NCBI GenBank assembly: GCA_029204225.1
Contig: CM055098.1
Span: forward strand, 53,621,824-53,685,823
Source of the DNA: Diphasiastrum complanatum
Lineage: Eukaryota > Streptophyta > Lycopodiopsida > Lycopodiales > Lycopodiaceae
Length of the DNA stretch: 64,000 nucleotides
Direction of reading: 5' to 3'
The translations under genes and the position numbers were made by a program. The notes under the pieces were generated by a model that was not told the DNA's origin, made no database searches, and saw only the letters and a program-made list of their open reading frames with translations. Below, piece after piece: positions 57,246 through 64,000 of this stretch (position 1 is the first letter of the stretch; every line of letters starts with the position of its first letter).

Positions 57246-57966
57246 TCCTCCCTCCTCACTTCCTTAGTCTTGTAGGTTTACATTGGTGTCCACATCTTCA
57301 AACTCCCCTTCGCTCTCATTTACATTCTCTTCCACATTTTCCTCCTCAATATCTTTCACATTTTCCTCCACATCATGAACGCTTGAAGTTCTAAAGCCTC
57401 TCTACAAAATAGAATCAAAGATTCGATTAAATTGAGATTAAACTTAATTGTAAACCACCAATCACAAAACAATAAAGGTCAAGAGTTTATGATTGCATAC
57501 AATCCATGGGATTCCATAAAAGCTTTAAGGCCGGCATATCCATGATCGTAGTCTTGTTTGTACTCCGTCGTGGTCATGTGTCTTCCAAAATCACCAAGCT
57601 ACATTCAACAAAAAAACATAGTTTAGCAATACAATATAGTTTAGCAATAAAAAACATTAGCAATCTCACTATAAAAATAGAATCATAGTAAAAAATATTG
57701 CACTTACAAATTGGGCCTCTAGATTGCCCCTTCCCTCCCGATCCCAAGTGACTTTGGCCATGTTTTAAGATCTTCTCGGCGGTGGCTCTACGTTGTTGTT
57801 CATACTTTTGGGGATTGTTTTGCAACAATTCCCCTTTCACCTTCCTCCAATCTCGTTTGGAGCACCATCTAGGCTTCATGGGATTCTTGGGATTCTTCGC
57901 GGCTCTTCTCATCAATTGCCTTTTGTGTCGAATTGAAATTTGACCCAAAATATAAAGAAAAAACAT
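57246..57966 (-). CDS. Three-exon gene of unknown family, acidic C-terminus
   Basis: Exon 1 (from about 57966 to 57708) is basic (RHKRQLMRRAAKNP, then CSKRDWRKVKGELL, NPQKYEQQRRATAEKILKHG, QSHLGSGGKGQ) and ends at a consensus donor TT/GTAAGT. Exon 2 (about 57601 to 57505) follows a TGTAG acceptor and reads LGDFGRHMTTTEYKQDYDHG then YAGLKAFMESHG, ending at GTATGC. Exon 3 (about 57405 to 57270) follows TTTTGTAG and is acidic (VKDIEEENVEENVNESEGEF). Phases were not fully proven. QSHLGSGGK and the acidic end are shared with 3039-3929. The N-terminus may lie further upstream, as no clear start is seen. The family is not recognised; a companion protein of an EnSpm-type transposon is one possibility. 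Confidence 0.5.
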
Positions 57967-58542
57967 AAAACATAATTTTTAATGTGATTGAACATATAGG
58001 ATAAAATCATGGGTCATTATGATGGTATTTAATTTTTACAAAACTAATTTTTACAAATCTTATATTTTTATGAATTTTAATTTTTGTTAAGATTTGACAT
58101 AAAAGACAAAATCATGAGATATAATGATAGTACATGTTTTTATTAAACAACTAATTTGACAAATCTTTTGAGATTTTATGACACAATATTATATCAAATC
58201 GATGATGTCATGAAAATCTAGATTTGCTAAAAATCTAGGTGTCATAGATATGATTTGATTTCATGACATAATTATATGGTCAAAGTAAAAAAAATGATTT
58301 TTTGTCATGTGACCTCCTAATGGTGGTTGCATAGGGTCCTTTAGATCCATGATCAATAGCATTTATGATATATTGAAGACCTTAATGATATGTGACCTAT
58401 ATGATATTTTTTCTAGTTGTTGGTGTGTGACCTATATAACCTTATATAGAGTCATATTAATTAATTGAAATATCATTTACAATTGTAATAAAGATGTTGA
58501 ATAATGGTCATCGAGAATATGATTGACTGACATTGTTTTGAT

Positions 58543-58544
<2 letters not shown>
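57967..58544. other. AT-rich stretch
   Basis: Two similar segments (around 58000 and 58105, each with AAATCATG..AT.ATGATAGTA and ACTAATTT..ACAAATCTT) suggest an old tandem duplication of about 105 bases. No gene. Confidence 0.4.

Positions 58545-58614
<70 letters not shown>
58545..58614. repeat. (GT)n-(GA)n compound microsatellite
   Basis: GT repeated to 58590, then AG to 58614. Confidence 0.95.
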
Positions 58615-58761
58615 GTAACCAACACTCCCAATTCTAGGAAGGTGTGTCCAATTCTAGGAAGTGTGTGGCCCTTCTTCCGTTAAAGGCGTGATTCAAATGT
58701 TTTTTGTTGGACGCCACAGGGAGGGAGCATGTGGTGACATTCTAGAATTGGATATAATCGT

Positions 58762-59005
58762 GTCATATTTGTCTATTTGGAAATTGAGGCAAATTTTCAT
58801 AATAGACTTAGAGATTGTCATTTCAAAGTTATTTTAGTTCAAATTTATTTGAATTACCACTTTTAGACAGTGAAGGAAATAGTAGAAGGTCGAGTTTAGT
58901 AGATTGAAATTTGAATGTTGGAGACATTGAATCTAGTCCACATTATTGGTAGGGTTTTTGATATGGAGGGAAACAAAGATCATAAATGAGACATGGATAT
59001 GCTAT
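58762..59005 (-). repeat. Dispersed repeat, inverted copy of 3964-4203
   Basis: The reverse complement matches 3964-4203 over about 240 bases. Here it lies between the GT/GA tract and a CT tract, upstream (minus sense) of the gene at 57246-57966, whereas at 4 kb it lies downstream of the related gene. Confidence 0.8.
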
Positions 59006-59031
59006 ATATGGCTATACACACTTGGTAAGAG

Positions 59032-59164
<133 letters not shown>

Positions 59165-59718
59165 TCATTTCATGCTTATACATGAGTTCTCTTGGGTTCA
59201 TCTATCCATTGGTGCACTATATTGGTGATATCTTGCAATCTTGTGTGTAGAATGCTCATATTTTGTTATATTTAGATCCACAAGTGTGAAATATAGTAGC
59301 TTAATATTTTTGTACAGACAACAACTTCATTTCATCTTATGTTTGATGGTTTTTCAAGTCCTTATTGAGTTTGTATCTCTTTCATTAAGTAGATGCTAAT
59401 TTTTTCAATGCAACTGTGTAGATTGTGTTGACTTTCATACCAAAGATCAAGAGGACAAATATGGATCTTAGTGATTCATATTTCTTCACATTCAATTGTT
59501 TCCCATTTTTACATTGTTCTTGGTTTATGCTCTTTAATGGCTTTTCCAATAAAATGTAGTTTTGAGCACATGAGCTACCCTCCCTCATATTCTCTTCTCT
59601 CCCGCTCTCTCACATTTGGATTGTGTGGTTAATATTGGTTTGTGGTAGAGTTAGAGTGGTTAGATAGATCGATTAGAGGAAGTGCATCTCCATAAAGGAT
59701 ACGTTAAAATATAAGAGG

Positions 59719-60223
59719 ATGAAAAGCTTTCAAGGAAAACCGAAAATTTGCAAAGATGTTATTTATGCAATGCAAGACTTTGAAGATGAAGGAAAGATAA
59801 GGCTTAAGAAGGTTGAAGTTTGGAAAAAGCTCGATAAGATGGTTGAAATGCCTAGAAAAGACAAAATCTCTTATGTAGATGCACTCCTATTGGAAAAAAA
59901 TAGCAACAGAGTTTGTTGATGCAGTTCGGGTAGCTTGGGGCTTAGATCACATCACCTACTGCATGGTAAGAAACTTCTGAATTTGTAGTAAAATTTTACA
60001 ATTTTATGACAGCTTGCTTGATGAATTCTAAATGCCTCTTTTTCTAACTAATGCATATTTTATAATATTGCAGCACATATTAAGACATCATGCATCATTT
60101 TTTGCAAAAACGTATGGCAATTTGAGTATATGGTCCTCACAAGGAATGGAGAAATCATATTGGCAGGCAAGAGCAGCATTTCATCGAAATACACATGGTG
60201 GAACATCCTCAAAGAATAGTTAG
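59719..60223 (+). CDS. Two-exon gene of unknown function
   Basis: ATG at 59719 opens a Lys/Asp/Glu-rich frame (CKDVIYAMQDFEDEGKIRLK, VWKKLDKMVEMPRKDK). At the A7 run near 59895 the frame must shift by one base to continue with TEFVDAVRVAWGLDHITYCM. A consensus donor GTAAGA follows at 59966, then a 108-base intron ending TTGCAG at 60073. Exon 2 joins in phase: HILRHHASFFAKTYGNLSIW, SSQGMEKSYWQARAAFHRNT, then HGG and a stop at 60223. The H-x4-H start and the YGNL-WSSQGMEK-NTHGG string look conserved, but I cannot name the family. The A-run shift may be a sequencing error or a real lesion. Confidence 0.45.
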
Positions 60224-60424
60224 ATCATTAAGCTATTTGAATGGTTTTACATACGGGCTCAGTTTTGATACACAACTAGATCAACTGAATATTAGAGATT
60301 CAAAAAAGCATGTAAATTTGTTTGACAAAACTAGATAGATGGCAACAATTTAAAATAAAATGTGTCATCAACAATTCACTCATTTCATATACATGTATGT
60401 ATATCTCAAATGATAAAAGTACAT

Positions 60425-60705
60425 TCAATTTTGTGCATTTTCTTTAAAGACAATCTTTGTTGTGTGGTCATGGAGGAACTTCTTCCTATCATACAGATCT
60501 AGAAATCGAGTGAATCTTCTTTTGCTCAGATCTATGAATCCTGATAGAATTGCCATAGCAGATGATCTCATAGAAACATCTTCTGGCACATAGTCAAAAA
60601 CTTTAAGAGCAATGCCTTTGTTGACAAAAATAATTTTATATGTATTATTGGGATATTTATGCTCCTGAGAAAAAAAGACAATGCCCTAATGGCCATGATT
60701 AAAGT
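60425..60705 (-). pseudogene. Small unknown frame
   Basis: A minus frame of about 90 codons with one stop near its start reads GIVFFSQEHKYPNNTYKIIF, VNKGIALKVFDYVPED and DLSKRRFTRFLDLYDRKKFL. Composition looks protein-like rather than random. No family recognised; convergent with the two-exon gene at 59719-60223. Confidence 0.3.
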
Positions 60706-61019
60706 TCTGGCATTCAATGAGAACCTTTCGTAATGGATACAAATTTTGTTATTTACAAAGTGCTTCAGAAATTGAGACAAGGAGGCATCCTTCTATCTTC
60801 CACCTTGTCTCTCTCTCAAACCCATGTCTACTTGCAAAAGCATCAATTTCCAAGGTTTTCTACAAAGTGAAAACATATATATATATATATATAATTGTTT
60901 GTCAAACTATTAGGCCAATCAGCTACGTATACTTTACATAAGAAGATATGGGCCAAATACGTGTCTCCAAAATAAACGGTCAAGATAACCGAACGTGCGA
61001 AAAAAAAAATGGCAAAGTG

Positions 61020-61222
61020 AGTAGTCGACACGTGTCTGGTAAAAAATGTGACATGTATACTTGCATGTGTGAGTTAACGAGCCACAATACGAATGAGTCA
61101 AATGTCGACATGTGTACGGTCAAGAATGCAACATGTGTCCCTACACATGTGCGGATAGACACCACAATTATTACCTCTTTCGAGCACTATATAAGCAAGG
61201 ATTCATCTCAATTTTCAATTTC

Positions 61223-61226
<4 letters not shown>
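61020..61226 (+). promoter_or_regulatory. Promoter-like region upstream of the H3-like frame
   Basis: Contains a palindromic G-box GACACGTGTC (61027-61036), a related GTCGACATGTGTAC at about 61102 and a TATATAAG box (61188-61195). A CT-rich leader starts 32 bases further on, common in plant promoters. Function is inferred from position. Confidence 0.5.

Positions 61227-61295
<69 letters not shown>
61227..61295. repeat. CT tract in putative leader
   Basis: 69 bases of uninterrupted CT between the TATA box and the H3-like frame. Confidence 0.95.
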
Positions 61296-61298
<3 letters not shown>

Positions 61299-61453
61299 TT
61301 TCCGAAATCGCATATTGCCACCATGTGCCTTCCGCCTTCTATTGCCATCTCCGTACATATCACCACCATGTGCCATCATCAGTCCTTGTGCTTCTAGTGC
61401 CATATCACATGTCATAGCGATACTATGTGCCTCACACCAAGTAGACATCATGG

Positions 61454-62182
61454 TTGTCAACCTTTGTTCCTCCTCCTTGTCCTCCTAAAAGAAGGGCAGT
61501 AGGAACTGGTAGGAGAAGAGGTCATCCCAGAAGACCATGGCTCAGGGACATTAGGAGATTGCAAAGGACTACCCATCTGCTTATTCCCAATGCCCTCTTT
61601 TACAAGGTAGTGAGGCAAGTGATGAGGTCACTCTCACATGATGTTCCGTGGAACATCACAATCTTGGAAGCCCTTCATACAGCCTATGAGGACTTCTAAG
61701 TCAATTTTTTCGAGGACTCAACCCTCTACACAGTGCATGCCAAGAGAGTTATGCTTATGTTGCTGGCCATGCACCTTGTCATGAGGCTGAGGAATATGTA
61801 TGACCATGTTTTCAGAATTGGTTTTACCACTAGGCCACCACCAGCACAGAGAGTACCCGTGCCTGAAAGGAGGAAACATGCCAAATCTTCTAGGCCAAGA
61901 AAAAGAGTTATTATCAATGCAAGTCATTCACCGTCCCCTCCTCCTATCTCTCATGCTTTGGCTAGACCATCAAGGGTCCAATGTTCTAGTCCACCCACCA
62001 CCCCTACGTACTCCTCCAACAACTCCTCGATTCCGTCGATTTCCACTCCTCGTGCAGACAACATGAACTCAACTATAGATAAAATAATATCGGATATAGA
62101 TAAAAGCCTTATAGTTGATTTTTACGATGAGTTGTGTATTAGATTTCCTGTAGATGCTAAAGACTCTTTTTTTGGACTCTAA
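61454..62182 (+). pseudogene. CENH3/histone H3-like frame with C-terminal extension
   Basis: The 243-codon frame has a basic Pro/Arg-rich start (KRRAVGTGRRRGHPRRP). The H3 fold follows: LRDIRRLQRTTHLLIP (codons 30-45, alpha-N), LFYKVVRQV (alpha-1), W66 and ILEALHTAYEDF (alpha-2), FFEDSTLYTVHAKRVMLM (codons 85-101). LLIP, the tryptophan before alpha-2 and EDF favour centromeric H3 (CENH3) over canonical H3; the spacing from alpha-1 to HAKRV equals canonical H3, shorter than typical plant CENH3. Codon 82 is TAA (61697-61699) where a leucine is usual. No ATG is in frame: the ATG at 61450 is in another frame. After the fold, about 130 residues of Arg then Ser/Pro-rich tail follow, unlike any histone H3. 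Intronless, so possibly a retrocopy. Confidence 0.65.
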
Positions 62183-62589
62183 GAGAGATATAGTTTTTGA
62201 TGAGCATGTTTTCCAAGAGAGATATAAGTTAGGAGATCAATTTTGTTTCTGTTTAAATTTCATTAATTATATAAATCATATAAAGTATGACTTCTATAAT
62301 GCCTTGAAAGAGAAGACAATACATATATCAGACCCAGTTGTGGAGGTCAGATCTAATGTCGGTGAAGTCTACTGCCTCAGGACGCGATCAATATAGTGTC
62401 GGCACATACAGGACATCGTCCAGTCTTATGTCTCCGCTATTGGTGCTGAGCCAAAGTGCCCCAGTGCTGCTTACTTTGTGTCGCAATCCATCTCCTAGAA
62501 TGATATATCTGGAGGAGTCAGTTTGTCGAAAGTCGGCAATCATCTACCTTGTCATCACAAAGTGCAACGTGGCTTCTGAGTCAACAACT
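62183..62589. other. Junction region
   Basis: A short plus frame has KRDIVFDEHVFQERYKLGD, faintly like the copia integrase-RT linker, and the minus strand holds eroded pol-like sequence of the next element. No confident gene. Confidence 0.3.
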
Positions 62590-63712
62590 ATGTCTTGAAC
62601 GTCAGATGTGGATGTTGCACATAAGTCAGTGCATAGATAAGCAGTGGAATTTTTGCTAGCTCGATCTTCAGCCATCTTTGAGAATTCAGGCTCCTCCACG
62701 AATGATGTGTTGTTTGTGCTTTCATTCCTCCTCTACGTCTTCTTGTTTCTTGGATTGTCGTAGCAATCCTCGGCTGCATGACCTTTCTTATGACAATGTA
62801 TACACTCATGCTTTGGATTCAACCAGCATTTATCCACTGTGTGGCCGTCACGTCTGCATCTCTCACATGTCTTCTTGTCATTGCCTTGTTGTCTATTCCT
62901 TCCTTTTGATCTACTTTCTTGGATTCCCGGTTGCTGCTGGTTTTGATCTGATCTCTTTGTCGACTCTCTCTTAGGTTGAGTCTTCTTTTTCGACTGGTGT
63001 TTGTTGCTGTAAAGAGCTTGATCAGACTCATTCATGTCATCGTAGTGCAGTCTGGCTTCAACTTCTTCTTTGATGTCAATGACTGCCTTGTCAAAGGTCA
63101 TAGTAGGATCTTTAGCCAGCAATGTCCGGGTTGTCTGAAACGATCTCGGTAAGGAGTGTAGAAAGTAACTGAGTTGTTTCTCTTATGAGACTGCATGTTC
63201 TGCTCCAACGTTGTGTAGCGATAGGAACAGGTTCTTCATCTTCCTAATGAAGCTCGTGAGATCTTTGCCATCCCATCTTAGATAGGTAAGCTAATCTTCT
63301 AGATGCATTATTTGATTTTGTAACTTGGTCTGAAATTTGTTAATGAGTGTGTCCCACATCTCTCTAGCATTAGAGATTGATGTGAGGTCAAGGGTAATGT
63401 TATCTTTGATGGAAGAGGAGATGACAGCTACTACTTTGTCGTTCTTCTCTTTCCATTCCCAAAGATCCTTGTCTGTGCTGGCTGACATCTCTTCCATGCC
63501 ATCCACCTATGGCCATAACGCTTCTCCTCTTAGGATTAGCGATGTTTGTGCCATCCACCCATGACCATAACACTTCTCCTCTTAGGATCAGTGATGTCAC
63601 TTTCCAAGCAAGGAAGTTTGATCCGTCTGCTTCAAGAACTGTGCAAATCTTTGATTGGATGCTGTGAATGGAAGCCATAGTCTCAGTGGTGAGGCTCTGA
63701 TTAAGCCTATTG
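62590..63712 (-). pseudogene. Copia element H gag and protease start
   Basis: Minus-strand order: VLEADGSNFLAWKVTSLILR, DNITLDLTSISNAREMWDTL, FQTKLQNQIMHLED, then DPTMTFDKAVIDIKEEVEAR, a basic Gln-rich linker, and two zinc knuckles, CERCRRDGHTVDKCW and CIHCHKKGHAAEDCY. An out-of-frame DIVVDSEATLHFV follows, resembling the copia protease site but with DSEAT for DSGAT. Two knuckles distinguish it from the single-knuckle Gag of A. Lesions: a 52-base duplication (63500-63597) and stops near 63290 and 63180. It begins just after a primer site at 63713-63725. Confidence 0.8.
63500..63597 (-). repeat. 52-base tandem duplication in element H gag
   Basis: CATCCACC.ATG.CCATAAC and the following CTTCTCCTCTTAGGAT occur twice, 52 bases apart (from 63500 and 63552), with about five differences. 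The duplication length is not a multiple of three and breaks the gag frame. Confidence 0.85.
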
Positions 63713-63828
63713 GGCTCTGATACCACTGTAGGAAATTAGTCTCGACAAGGGCTCTGCTCTGATACCATTGTAGGAAACCCATGAGGAGCTCTGACAAGGC
63801 CGAGAGCAATCGGGTCGCTCTGAGACCA
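63713..63828 (-). other. Primer-binding site of element H in two or three copies
   Basis: On the minus strand TGGTATCAGAGC occurs at 63714-63725 and 63756-63767, each preceded by TTTCCTACA and one base, and a decayed form TGGTCTCAGAGC lies at 63817-63828. The unit of 42 bases includes the LTR end. Confidence 0.75.
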
Positions 63829-64000
63829 CTGTTGGTGATGTAGCGGACTCTCTGGTTGATTCCTATTGTCGCTCAGATGGAGCCGATATGTTGGTGAAGT
63901 CTACTACTTTAGGCCATGACCAGTCATCCTCCGAACAAGCAGATAGCTACTGCTAATTTGACTATGTGATTATGAACAGCAGATAATGTCTCAATTGTTG

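Noticed and set aside
61454-61700. Canonical histone H3 gene
   Set aside because: The N-terminal ARTKQTA tail is absent, and LLIP, W66 and EDF fit CENH3 better; a stop also interrupts it.

Overview
The window looks like a piece of a large, transposon-rich plant nuclear genome. The evidence is many Ty1/copia retrotransposon pieces primed by initiator-Met tRNA (the TGGTATCAGAGC primer site recurs), CACTA/EnSpm transposase remnants, long CT/GA microsatellites, introns with GT..AG borders and AT-rich filler. One ordinary plant gene, a SOB FIVE-LIKE (SOFL) protein, points to a land plant, most likely a seed plant. I see no bacterial, organellar, CRISPR or rRNA features.

Layout. 0-12 kb: a copia gag remnant on the minus strand, a long CT tract followed by a broken gene of unknown family, and a CACTA-type transposase split into two blocks on the minus strand. 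Between the blocks lie a SET-domain-like fragment and a Ty3/gypsy-like element that carries a coiled-coil frame instead of reverse transcriptase. 12-19 kb: a patchwork of copia fragments in alternating orientations. 17.9-28.1 kb: the best-resolved structure. An old, internally deleted copia element (B) was hit by a young, nearly intact copia element (A, 19074-25387, flanked by CATAT). B's 3' LTR was separately hit by a solo LTR (C, 26929-28087, flanked by TTAGG). 28-35.5 kb: two copies of an unrecognised coding module sitting directly in front of copia-type 3' LTRs, plus a minus-strand copia end. 36.9-39.7 kb: a decayed copia of a different lineage. 39.7-41.7 kb: two unusual short-motif repeat fields. 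42-49 kb: a gypsy gag remnant and a decayed copia (F) that ends in a head-to-head junction with an A-like copia. 49.3-52.4 kb: a CACTA-like terminus and repeats with strong hairpins.

52.4-55 kb is the most gene-like stretch: the SOFL gene with its probable 5' leader exon and 3' exons. 57.2-60.7 kb holds a three-exon gene of unknown family, related to the broken gene at 3.0-3.9 kb, and a two-exon unknown gene. 61.0-62.2 kb holds a promoter-like region and a histone H3/CENH3-like frame with one in-frame stop, no in-frame ATG and a long Ser/Pro-rich C-terminal extension. The last 1.4 kb is another minus-strand copia gag with two zinc knuckles and a multiplied primer-binding site.

Most coding sequence is selfish and decayed. 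Only A keeps a full open frame, and it appears to have lost an RNase H catalytic glutamate. The items most worth following are the CENH3-like frame, the unknown LTR-linked module, the palindromic G-box arrangement shared by several LTR families, the pair of homologous unknown genes and the GAGTCATT repeat field. All calls come from reading the sequence; no database search was possible.
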